Below, piece after piece: positions 27,104 to 33,947 of a DNA stretch of 64,000 nucleotides. Position numbers and translations under genes: made by a program. The stretch lies in assembly GCA_944359725.1 (NCBI GenBank), contig CALVSY010000002.1, positions 1 to 64,000 on the forward strand, written 5' to 3'. The notes below the pieces were generated by a model. That model saw nothing but the letters and a program-made list of their open reading frames with translations. It had not been told where the DNA came from and did no database searches. Each line of letters begins with the position of its first letter. Positions within the stretch are counted from its first letter, which is position 1. Source of the stretch: an uncultured Bacilli bacterium (GTDB lineage Bacteria > Bacillota_I > Bacilli_A > RF39 > UBA660).

Positions 27104-27652
27104 TTACTTAAGTAGTAGTTTTAACGCGTCTTTTACCTGCTCTTCTAGTGCTTTTGATGCATCAATCTTAGGTAAAATACGTTTTACATCAGCTTGTTTA
27201 TATCCAAGAGCTTTTAAAGTTTCGGTAAGCTCGGTAAAATCTGCTTTGCTTGTGTTTGCATCAGGTGCAAGTTTTCCTTTTAAATCAAGAATAATTTGTC
27301 TTGCAACCTTATCTCCAATCTTAGGAAACTTCTTTAAATAACTTACGTTTCCATCTTCTATTGCGCCAAGTAAATAAGATATATCACCAGTAAGCATAGG
27401 AAGTGCCATTTTACATCCCAAACCTTTAACACTTATTAATTTTAAAAATAAGTCTTTTTCATCTTTAGTTTTAAAACCATATAAAGTATTTTCATCTTCT
27501 CTTACCTGCTGATATAAATAGACTAAAACTTCTTCATTCTGCTTATATGAATACGGATTTGATACATAAATCATATAACCAATACCATAAGCCTCAATAA
27601 CTATATAACTAGGTTCCATAATAGTTACAACACCTTTAATATACGAATACAT
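27104..27652 (-). CDS. ruvA: Holliday junction DNA-binding protein RuvA
   Basis: 182 residues. OB-fold domain I (1-60, [20 protein letters not shown]), helix-hairpin-helix domain II (about 68-135 with [14 protein letters not shown] and [20 protein letters not shown]) and a small C-terminal domain III contacting RuvB. Tetramer that binds four-way junctions. First gene of ruvAB; GGTGTG site before the ATG. Confidence 0.96.
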   Translation of the reverse strand: MYSYIKGVVTIMEPSYIVIEAYGIGYMIYVSNPYSYKQNEEVLVYLYQQVREDENTLYGFKTKDEKDLFLKLISVKGLGCKMALPMLTGDISYLLGAIEDGNVSYLKKFPKIGDKVARQIILDLKGKLAPDANTSKADFTELTETLKALGYKQADVKRILPKIDASKALEEQVKDALKLLLK

Positions 27653-27682
27653 AACACACCATCTACTTTCTAATACAAAACC

Positions 27683-27711
27683 ATTTTAACACGAACAATT
27701 GTATTTGTAAA
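27683..27711 (-). promoter_or_regulatory. ruvAB promoter with a possible LexA (SOS) site
   Basis: Minus-strand TTTACA (27706-27711), 17-bp spacer, TAAAAT (27683-27688). The spacer contains, on the plus strand, CGAACAATTGTATT (27692-27705). Its left half matches the Gram-positive LexA box CGAAC-N4-GTTCG perfectly and its right half only partly. A site placed between -35 and -10 of ruvAB would fit SOS repression. Confidence 0.5.
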
Positions 27712-27714
27712 CAC

Positions 27715-28197
27715 TTACTTTTTAATATTCATCTCTTTTGTATAAGGATTAGATAAAGAATAATAATCATCTCTATCATTTATAAACCCTGCATTATACG
27801 CCATCATAATGCTTTTAATGTTATCAGGTGCTATTCTTGCTTTTATTTTATAAACAAAAGGATACGTTTTAAAAACATAATCACACACTTCACTTAAAAT
27901 AAGCGTGCCATAACCTAAATGCCTTTTATCTTTATCCACTAACTCTCTTATGTAAACTGCTTCTTCCTCATTATTAAAATTACCAAAGTCTACATAACCA
28001 ATAATTTCATTATCTAAAGACAATAAAAAGCCTTTTCCAAAAATATCATTAGTGTTTTTTAAAAGATTTGGTAAAAATCCTTGAAATCTTTTAATAATAC
28101 TTTCATCTTTTAATATTTTCTTTAAAAATAACATATGATCTTTATTATCCTTATTAAAAGAGCATAACGTTAATTTCCCAATTTTAATATTTTCCAT
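27715..28197 (-). CDS. GNAT-family N-acetyltransferase
   Basis: 160 residues. The acetyl-CoA-binding motif A region is visible as VYIRELVDKDKRHLGYGTLILSEVCDYVF, followed by NIKSIMMAYNAGF, the C-terminal GNAT signature. The substrate is not predictable. Start taken at the ATG with GGGTG five bases upstream; a GTG three codons earlier overlaps that site. It is separated from ruvA by the ruvAB promoter and from the next gene by a terminator. Confidence 0.85.
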   Translation of the reverse strand: MENIKIGKLTLCSFNKDNKDHMLFLKKILKDESIIKRFQGFLPNLLKNTNDIFGKGFLLSLDNEIIGYVDFGNFNNEEEAVYIRELVDKDKRHLGYGTLILSEVCDYVFKTYPFVYKIKARIAPDNIKSIMMAYNAGFINDRDDYYSLSNPYTKEMNIKK

Positions 28198-28227
28198 ATC
28201 TAACACCCGTAATTATTTTATCACAAC

Positions 28228-28262
28228 CAAAAAAAGATTACCATAAGGCAACCTTTTTTACG
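28228..28262 (-). terminator. Terminator before the GNAT gene
   Basis: Minus-strand AAAAAAGGTTGCC and GGTAATCTTTTTTT form a stem with minor mismatches, overlapping the stop of the surface-protein gene at 28258. Confidence 0.7.
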
Positions 28263-29304
28263 CATTCATTTTCTTTTTTATAATAATAGAACTACCACAA
28301 ACACCAATTAATGATGCAATTCCTAATATTAGGAATGTTAAAACATTATCTGATGTTTTAGGATTTTCTTCAGCTTTTTGAGTTGTAGTTGCAACAGTTG
28401 TAGTTGTTACGTCTTCTTTCTTTTCTTTTAGAATAACGTTTCCGTTTTCATCTATAGTAGTGTTATAATCATCCGTAACATTTTTACTTAACGCTTTATC
28501 ATATATGCTTAAATCGCTTACGCCTTCTTTAGAATTTAAAGTGGCACCATTTATTTTTAAACTTGATTCGTTTTCTTTAGTACTATCAATTTGGAATCTA
28601 ACAGCAGCATTATTAACTGATGTTAATTTGCCGCCGGTTACACTTGCATAACCTGAGTTATCTAATGCAAAAGCATTTTGGCTTGTAAATTCACCACCGG
28701 TAATATTAACTATACTATTTTCATAGTTTTTTAAAGCATCTTGATTAGCTTCAAAATTACCACCGGATACAGTTAATCTTGGTGTAACGTTTTTATCTAC
28801 GTATTGTATGTTACCTACTAATGAAGTCTTATTGGAAGTTGAAATAAAATTACCTCCTGAAATAGTCATGTTTGCTTCATTTCTTATAACATAAAAATCT
28901 AAATCTGTTTTAAACGTACCAGCTTTAATATTTAGTGTACCTAAATTTGTAATAACACTATAAGTTGAATCATCTCTTTGAGTTACCACTCCATTACCAT
29001 TAGAAGAATCAGTAATAGTTAGTGTTCCTCCTTTTTCTACTTTTATTGCTTCACAAGCTGGCGTGAAATTTACCAACTTATGACCATTTAAATCAAGTGT
29101 AGCAACCTCACCATTTTGAATTATTATATCCAAAGTTGCATCATCAGTTAAAGTAAGTAAATAACTTCCATCGTCCTGCTCTTCTACTTCAATATTACTT
29201 TCAGGATATGGAATTAACTCATCAATATGAATTGCGTTTACTCTAATAAAACCAGCAAACAAAAATGCTATGAATGCGAATGCTAATAATTTTAGCTTTT
29301 TCAT
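28258..29304 (-). CDS. Secreted beta-helix-like surface protein with NPKTS anchor signal
   Basis: 348 residues from the ATG at 29304, which has AGGAGG at good spacing. Signal peptide (1-25, MKKLKLLAFAFIAFLFAGFI). The middle (about 50-270) is a repetitive array of short strands such as LTITDSSNGNG, MTISGGNFIST, LTVSGGNFEAN and VNITGGEFTSQ, typical of right-handed parallel beta-helices. A Thr-rich linker (TTTVATTTQ) leads to ENPKTSDN, a hydrophobic helix and a KKK tail, the architecture of a sortase substrate with an NPKTS-type motif. No sortase is encoded in the window. Likely cell-surface; ligand unknown. Confidence 0.75.
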   Translation of the reverse strand: MKKLKLLAFAFIAFLFAGFIRVNAIHIDELIPYPESNIEVEEQDDGSYLLTLTDDATLDIIIQNGEVATLDLNGHKLVNFTPACEAIKVEKGGTLTITDSSNGNGVVTQRDDSTYSVITNLGTLNIKAGTFKTDLDFYVIRNEANMTISGGNFISTSNKTSLVGNIQYVDKNVTPRLTVSGGNFEANQDALKNYENSIVNITGGEFTSQNAFALDNSGYASVTGGKLTSVNNAAVRFQIDSTKENESSLKINGATLNSKEGVSDLSIYDKALSKNVTDDYNTTIDENGNVILKEKKEDVTTTTVATTTQKAEENPKTSDNVLTFLILGIASLIGVCGSSIIIKKKMNA

Positions 29305-29423
29305 GAAAATCCTCCTTTTTATTTTTGATAGACGTAACAACATCTACCTTAACCTTATAATATCAAAATGATTTTTTTATGTCAATTATTTATCTAAAAA
29401 AAACAAAATGTATACGTTAAGTA

Positions 29424-30317
29424 TCATTTTGCTTCTTTTAATACCTTATCAAAATAAACGTCATAATCATTATTATAACTTTCTTTTATTGCGTTTTTTA
29501 TTGCGTTTTTTGAAGACTCATCAAAGCCTCTTATTACGTTATTTCCTATTATGGTATAAGGAACGGCACTTACTTCGCTTCCCATGGTATTAGAAAATAT
29601 CTTAAGTAAATTACTATTATATTCATCGTGCCATACCTCAAAAGTATATAAATTATAATATTTACTATATTCATTTTCTATTTCGTCAAAGAATGAAAAC
29701 TCTTCTTCACAATGTGGACACTCCTTGCCATAAAAGAAGTATATGTTTACTTTATCATCTTCTTTTGTTACATTATCAATTATCACATCATCTTTAGTAT
29801 ATGAAAGAGGTTTGCTTGTCGTGGTCGTTGTTGTAGTAGCATTATTATCATACTTTAATAATACATAACTAAAAAACCAATCTTCAAAATCAGGTAAGTT
29901 TTCATAGCATTTAGTGTCGTCATCAGAATCTGCTTCTAAGTAATCGGCTACCTTACCTTTGTTAAAAATAACGAATGATGGGTAATATTTTACGTATTTT
30001 TCCAAATTAGTATCTTTAATACTAGAAAAAGGAATCATGTAAATAGTCATATTATACTTGTTCGTAAACTCATTTAATAATTCATTAAAACTAGATGATG
30101 TTATACACATAGGCTGATAAACAAACACCACAAAGGACTCTTTATTATTAATTAAACTTTCTAATTTATTTTCGTCTATCTCGTTTATTTTAGCTTCTTC
30201 ATAATATTTATCTTCTAAATAAAACTTTTTATCTTTTTTACTTAAATTTACTACTAGTATTACAAGTGCTATTAATAAAATTAAAAGTATTAATATTTTA
30301 ATTATTTTCTTAGTCAT
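29424..30317 (-). CDS. Membrane-anchored tandem thioredoxin-like protein
   Basis: 297 residues: N-terminal membrane anchor (about 5-25), then two thioredoxin-like domains joined by a Thr-rich linker (ATTTTTTTSKP). Domain 1 (about 45-150) has lost the CxxC motif (reads PMCITSSSF). Domain 2 (about 180-295) has FYGKECPHCEE, an intact CPHC redox site, and a cis-Pro segment VSAVPYTII. Probably an extracytoplasmic thiol-disulfide or electron-transfer protein. The ATG overlaps the stop region of the rhodanese-like gene by eight bases, and it lacks its own strong ribosome site, so the two are coupled. Confidence 0.75.
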   Translation of the reverse strand: MTKKIIKILILLILLIALVILVVNLSKKDKKFYLEDKYYEEAKINEIDENKLESLINNKESFVVFVYQPMCITSSSFNELLNEFTNKYNMTIYMIPFSSIKDTNLEKYVKYYPSFVIFNKGKVADYLEADSDDDTKCYENLPDFEDWFFSYVLLKYDNNATTTTTTTSKPLSYTKDDVIIDNVTKEDDKVNIYFFYGKECPHCEEEFSFFDEIENEYSKYYNLYTFEVWHDEYNSNLLKIFSNTMGSEVSAVPYTIIGNNVIRGFDESSKNAIKNAIKESYNNDYDVYFDKVLKEAK

Positions 30318-31008
30318 TTTTCTTATGAAGCGTATCAAAATCTATATCGTGATACGTAACTTTCCAAAATTCATAATAAGTTTCACCATTAGCTGTTTTC
30401 TTAACGCTAACGTTATTATCACCATCGTAATACCAATAGCCACCGACGTTATATATTTTGTTTTCGTCCCATCCTAAATCTACTAACATATCTTTCATAT
30501 TACCAGCGTATCCGCCGCCTCCGCACATTAAGAATATGTATTTATCCTTAGGAAAGAAGTACTCAAGTATTTCCATAGACTCTTCATAGTTTTCAGTATA
30601 CGTACCGTCATCATTTTTAGTAAATAAAGTATCGCCTTTATAAGTATCACCAACCTTGCTTGGCAAACCTGTTACGTTTACAATGTATGGATAAGCTACA
30701 ACCTCAAAGCCTTTAACAAAACCAGAAAGATAAGAATCTCCCCCAATTGCTTCATAATTACCTGGATCTTTTAGCATTCTCATATCACGATAAACACTAT
30801 CCTCTCTTCCTAAATAATTATCAATCGTCTTTTCATTAATGTTTTTATCGATTCCAAACTCTCCTCTAACCCCGCTTGACACCTCAGGTTTAGGTGGGTT
30901 ATTGTTATCATTATTATAGTTAAATATAAAAATAATACCTGATATTAGTATTATAACTATAATAAGTGCTAGCAAAAACAAAATAATTTTCTTTTGCTTC
31001 TTTTCCAT
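30310..31008 (-). CDS. Membrane-anchored rhodanese-like protein
   Basis: 232 residues from the ATG at 31008 (GAAGGGA upstream; a longer frame to 31086 lacks a site). One N-terminal membrane helix (about 6-28) and an exposed domain. The active-site-like loop FLMCGGGGYAGNMKDML followed by VGGYWYYDG fits a rhodanese fold in which the Cys would carry persulfide. With the coupled CPHC thioredoxin-like gene it forms a probable extracytoplasmic sulfur or redox pair. The substrate is unknown. Confidence 0.65.
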   Translation of the reverse strand: MEKKQKKIILFLLALIIVIILISGIIFIFNYNNDNNNPPKPEVSSGVRGEFGIDKNINEKTIDNYLGREDSVYRDMRMLKDPGNYEAIGGDSYLSGFVKGFEVVAYPYIVNVTGLPSKVGDTYKGDTLFTKNDDGTYTENYEESMEILEYFFPKDKYIFLMCGGGGYAGNMKDMLVDLGWDENKIYNVGGYWYYDGDNNVSVKKTANGETYYEFWKVTYHDIDFDTLHKKND

Positions 31009-31073
31009 TATTATCCCTTCTTTCACAATTAATGTTACATAAAAATAATTATTTATGCAATAAAAAAATAGTT

Positions 31074-31100
31074 GAAAAAGGCTCAACTTGAAGTTGAGCT
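31074..31100 (-). terminator. Terminator after the XRE regulator
   Basis: GCTCAACTT-GAAGTTGAGC stem overlapping the stop codon, followed by CTTTTTC on the minus strand. Confidence 0.75.
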
Positions 31101-31794
31101 AGCTATTACAATTATTTACTGATAATGGAACTTTATACGTTGTTATTCTTCCTTCTTTATCTTCTAGGCTAATAAGTAGGTATAAACTGTCCTCATTATA
31201 ATCCTTACAAATATTGTTTTCATTTTCAAGACTAAATGTTACATCCTTTAAAAACTCTTCTAAGGTCTTTTCTTTATCCTTGTACGAGCTTATTTTCTTT
31301 TCAATATTATCATTAGCTTCATATAAAGCGCATTCCAAATGTTTATAAGTAGTATTTTCATCTAAACTACCACAATACTCTATATTATTAATAAATATGG
31401 CTGATTTATTATCATTATAAGAAATACTTCCGGTTATCTTAAAATCATCGCAACTAGAAGATAAGTTTTTGTACATAAAATCATCATTATGAAATTTTAA
31501 AAATAATATAATAAAAACTATAATTAATAGTAATATTAAAGTTACTATAAATATTATTTTATTATTATTTTTACTATTATTTTCTTTATATTCTCCTTCA
31601 AATAAACTATCTAAGCTTACGTTAAACTCATTACTTATTTGCTTTAAAATTGACTTATCAGGCATGTTTTTTCCATTTTCCCACTTTGATACCGCTTGAT
31701 ATGTTACGTTTAATTTATCTGCTAAATCTTTTTGGGTTAGATTATTTTTTCTTCTTATATCTTTAATTAACTTACCAAACTTTTCTTGATCCAT
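31099..31794 (-). CDS. Transmembrane XRE-family regulator
   Basis: 231 residues. N-terminal helix-turn-helix (about 4-60, with NNLTQKDLADKLNVTYQAVSKWENGK), a polar Asn/Lys linker, one membrane helix (about 79-98) and an exposed domain of about 130 residues containing two or more Cys (SSSCDDF, NNCNS). The layout is that of a one-component membrane regulator that could sense an extracytoplasmic signal. It lies between the thioredoxin/rhodanese pair and a PepSY protein. An inverted repeat in its own promoter suggests autoregulation. ATG at 31794 has GGTGG upstream. Confidence 0.8.
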   Translation of the reverse strand: MDQEKFGKLIKDIRRKNNLTQKDLADKLNVTYQAVSKWENGKNMPDKSILKQISNEFNVSLDSLFEGEYKENNSKNNNKIIFIVTLILLLIIVFIILFLKFHNDDFMYKNLSSSCDDFKITGSISYNDNKSAIFINNIEYCGSLDENTTYKHLECALYEANDNIEKKISSYKDKEKTLEEFLKDVTFSLENENNICKDYNEDSLYLLISLEDKEGRITTYKVPLSVNNCNS

Positions 31795-31808
31795 AATTAC
31801 CACCTTAC

Positions 31809-31831
31809 AAGTACGTTACTTATACATTATA
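31809..31831 (-). promoter_or_regulatory. -10 box and candidate operator of the XRE regulator
   Basis: A TATAAT (31826-31831) is followed by the inverted repeat AAGTA-CGT-TACTT (31809-31821, extending by two partly matching bases on each side), between the start site and the ribosome site, a good place for autorepression. I see no convincing -35. Confidence 0.45.
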
Positions 31832-31854
31832 TCATAACAATTTAAAAAAGTGCT

Positions 31855-32466
31855 TTAATTAGCACCATTTCTTCTTAACTGATCCTTATCTTGACTTATT
31901 ATAACGCCATCTTTCGCTCTTATTTCATATTCATACTCATATCCCTCATAATGAAATTCAATGTCATAAACTAATTCATTATCATCATAATCCTCTTGCT
32001 TTTTAACAAAGTTAACATCACTTTCACTTGCGTTCGCATTTTCAAGTGCTATACTAACTGCTTCATCTAAACTTATGTTGTTTCCTTGTGTTGTTGTTTG
32101 AGAATTATTATTAGTATTGTTATTGTCACCATTACTATTATTTACATTGTTACTTGGAATATAATAATCAGTATATATTATTTTTCCTTCCTTTGCAGAT
32201 ACTTTAAATTCATAATCATTATTATTATAATAAAGCTCTACTTCATACTCTTTTTTATCAAGCTCTAAATCAATACTTTCAAAATATACATCATCTTCAT
32301 TTACGTTCATTGTGTTTAAAACAACTTCTTTTACCTCATCTTTACTTATAAAAGCAGTTTTAACATAAATCCAGAAACTTATTAATAATGCTACTATAAT
32401 CAAGATAATTATTAGCACGATAGTTAAAATTGGTTTCTTTTTTTCTTTGTTTTTTTTATTTTTCAC
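31855..32466 (-). CDS. Membrane-anchored protein with two PepSY domains
   Basis: 203 residues. Basic N-terminus, one membrane helix (about 12-34), then two PepSY repeats (about 40-105, with EYEVELYYNNNDYEFKVSAKEGKII; and about 130-200, with SLDEAVSIALENANASESDV and YEYEIRAKDGVI) separated by an Asn/Ser/Thr linker. PepSY domains often inhibit proteases or modulate the cell surface environment. GTG start with AGAAGGTG upstream. Its own promoter lies at 32490-32518. Confidence 0.85.
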   Translation of the reverse strand: MKNKKNKEKKKPILTIVLIIILIIVALLISFWIYVKTAFISKDEVKEVVLNTMNVNEDDVYFESIDLELDKKEYEVELYYNNNDYEFKVSAKEGKIIYTDYYIPSNNVNNSNGDNNNTNNNSQTTTQGNNISLDEAVSIALENANASESDVNFVKKQEDYDDNELVYDIEFHYEGYEYEYEIRAKDGVIISQDKDQLRRNGAN

Positions 32467-32489
32467 TATCTATCACCTTCTTATTATTA

Positions 32490-32518
32490 ATTTTATCATA
32501 AGAGAAATTTATAGACAA
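32490..32518 (-). promoter_or_regulatory. Promoter of the PepSY gene
   Basis: TTGTCT (32513-32518), 17-bp spacer, TAAAAT (32490-32495) on the minus strand. It lies downstream of the small-RNA terminator, so the PepSY gene is independent of the Abi locus. Confidence 0.65.
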
Positions 32519-32563
32519 TAACAATATGTTATTAATAAAGAAAAATAAAATATGTTTTTTATA

Positions 32564-32629
32564 AAAAAAGCAAGCTAGACGCATCCAGCTTGCTTAGATG
32601 GGATCCGAAGATACACCATCGCCATTCAC
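32564..32629 (-). ncRNA. Small structured RNA next to the Abi gene (candidate abiF-type antitoxin RNA)
   Basis: About 65 nt with its own promoter and terminator. Hairpin 1 (about 32597-32620) pairs GAUGG-G-AUC with GAUCCCAUC, with two single bulged U, closed by a C-UUCG-G tetraloop. Hairpin 2 (32568-32595) pairs AAGCAAGCU with AGCUUGCUU, extended by GGA/UCU around a UGCG loop, followed by seven U. It starts 40 bases after the stop of an Abi_2/AbiF-family HEPN gene on the same strand. Structured abiF RNAs are known beside such genes and act with them in toxin-antitoxin pairs. I infer that role from position and structure; it could instead be only an elaborate terminator. Confidence 0.6.
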
Positions 32630-32635
32630 AATTAT

Positions 32636-32664
32636 AATATACCATGTAACTAATAATTATGCAA
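32636..32664 (-). promoter_or_regulatory. Promoter of the small RNA
   Basis: TTGCAT (32659-32664), 17-bp spacer, extended -10 TGG-TATATT (TATATT at 32636-32641). It fits entirely in the spacer after the abi stop codon and puts the start near 32629. Confidence 0.6.
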
Positions 32665-32672
32665 CAATTTAA

Positions 32673-33656
32673 TCAACTTTTTATATATTTTCGTAAAGCT
32701 GATAATTTATTTTTAGTATCAGAATATATAACTTTATTATAAATATTTATTGGAATTCTATTTCTAAAATCTTCAATAATCTTTTCATAATCATTTACAA
32801 ATTTATTAATTTCAATTTTTGCTATTTTAAATTTTTTTAATAACATAGAAATAATAAGAATATAATCAGTAATTGTATTAAAATCAATTCCACTACAGCC
32901 AATTTCATTTTCTAAATATTTACATAAGGTTGTATCTATTTTTCCATCTTTAAATCTAACATCAAAAACTACATCATTATGTGCAATTGAATTTCTTAAA
33001 GATTTAATTAAATATATAATTTTTTCAGGAAACTTTGCGTTAGTATCAAATGCAATATTTATATTTATTTCTTTGTCAATTTTATTTCTTACTTTAAAAT
33101 CTAAACTTCTAATTAAATCAGCAAATGTTCCCAGTGTTATAATTTCAAAAATACCCCAAATAGGAACATATCTATCTTTAGAATAAAAATGATTAACAAT
33201 CTTATTTTCATTATTATAGCTACGTGATAATGATGAATAAATATTATTTTGAACTGACAGTCTTTGTTTCATTTTCTTTTTATATTCTTCACTGGTATTA
33301 CTATTTCTATAATCTGTCATACCTTTTTCATAAATAACATTAAATTCATCAGTTTTATATTCTTCGACTAATATTTGAAGTACAATATTTTTTGAAATCG
33401 TTTCTATTTGCATAATTTGTGGGTATAATAAACTTTTTAACTTCGAATCAAAATCAACAATAGAAACTATCTCATCAAAGCTAGATAAATTAATCCTATT
33501 TTGAGGATTATTAATATACCTATAGCCTTTATATCCATGATAATAGCCTATGTTTCTTAAATTCTTTTTACCTTTAGTACCTAAAACAGAAATATTATGT
33601 TTTTCTCTTAAATACTTCATCAGAGAATTTGTTGTTCTAACTTTAATTATGTTCAC
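32673..33656 (-). CDS. abiF: Abi_2/AbiF-family abortive infection protein (HEPN)
   Basis: 327 residues, usual length for the AbiD/AbiF family. The N-terminal family block LREKHNISVLGTKGKKNLRNIGYYHGYKGY is clear, as is the mid-protein VPIWGIFEIITLGTFADLI. The HEPN catalytic pattern R-x4-H appears as R221-N-S-I-A-H226, so it is a likely ribonuclease toxin active on phage infection. It starts with GTG; the ribosome site is weak, and a terminator-like stem lies just upstream. Downstream is an independently promoted structured RNA; upstream is tRNA-Thr, a common integration point. AT content is high even for this window. Confidence 0.82.
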   Translation of the reverse strand: MNIIKVRTTNSLMKYLREKHNISVLGTKGKKNLRNIGYYHGYKGYRYINNPQNRINLSSFDEIVSIVDFDSKLKSLLYPQIMQIETISKNIVLQILVEEYKTDEFNVIYEKGMTDYRNSNTSEEYKKKMKQRLSVQNNIYSSLSRSYNNENKIVNHFYSKDRYVPIWGIFEIITLGTFADLIRSLDFKVRNKIDKEININIAFDTNAKFPEKIIYLIKSLRNSIAHNDVVFDVRFKDGKIDTTLCKYLENEIGCSGIDFNTITDYILIISMLLKKFKIAKIEINKFVNDYEKIIEDFRNRIPINIYNKVIYSDTKNKLSALRKYIKS

Positions 33657-33669
33657 CTCATTTCTTTTG

Positions 33670-33743
33670 TATAAAAAAGAGCTAAATAAATCTTATTCAA
33701 AAATAAGTCTTTACTAGCTCTTACTTTTTTAAATTTAACATCT
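33670..33743 (-). promoter_or_regulatory. Leader with terminator-like stem before the Abi gene
   Basis: Outer stem AAGAGCTA (33677-33684) with TAGCTCTT (33715-33722) and inner hairpin CTTATT-TTTG-AATAAG, followed on the minus strand by six or seven U, only about 15 bases before the Abi start codon. A -10 TAAAAT with TGa extension (33750-33755) lies upstream and would start transcription near 33743. It may limit read-through into the toxin gene or form a second small RNA. Confidence 0.55.
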
Positions 33744-33775
33744 ACACATATTTTATCACAAATTTAAATATATTA

Positions 33776-33802
33776 AAACCCAAACTTATTTAGTTTGGGT
33801 TT
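33776..33802 (-). terminator. Terminator of tRNA-Thr
   Basis: AAACCCAAACT-AAATA-AGTTTGGGTTTT on the minus strand, eleven bases after the tRNA CCA end. Confidence 0.8.
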
Positions 33803-33812
33803 ATTATCAACA

Positions 33813-33887
33813 TGGTGCCTCCTGTAAGAATCGAACTTACAATTCAGCCTTACCATGGCTGCGTTATACCACTTAACTAAGGAGGCA
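33813..33887 (-). tRNA. tRNA-Thr (GGU anticodon)
   Basis: 75-nt cloverleaf including an encoded CCA: acceptor stem TGCCTCC/GGAGGCA, anticodon stem CAGCC/GGCTG with loop ATGGTAA (anticodon GGT), T-arm with TTCGATT. The D-arm is weak: only three pairs (GTT/AAC). The acceptor begins with U1-A72. A TTGTAT-17-TAGAAT promoter lies just upstream (about 33903-33931). Confidence 0.85.
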
Positions 33888-33947
33888 AGCTAAATACATT
33901 CTATCATATTATATTTAATAATACAAGAAAGAATGTATTTTATTTTA

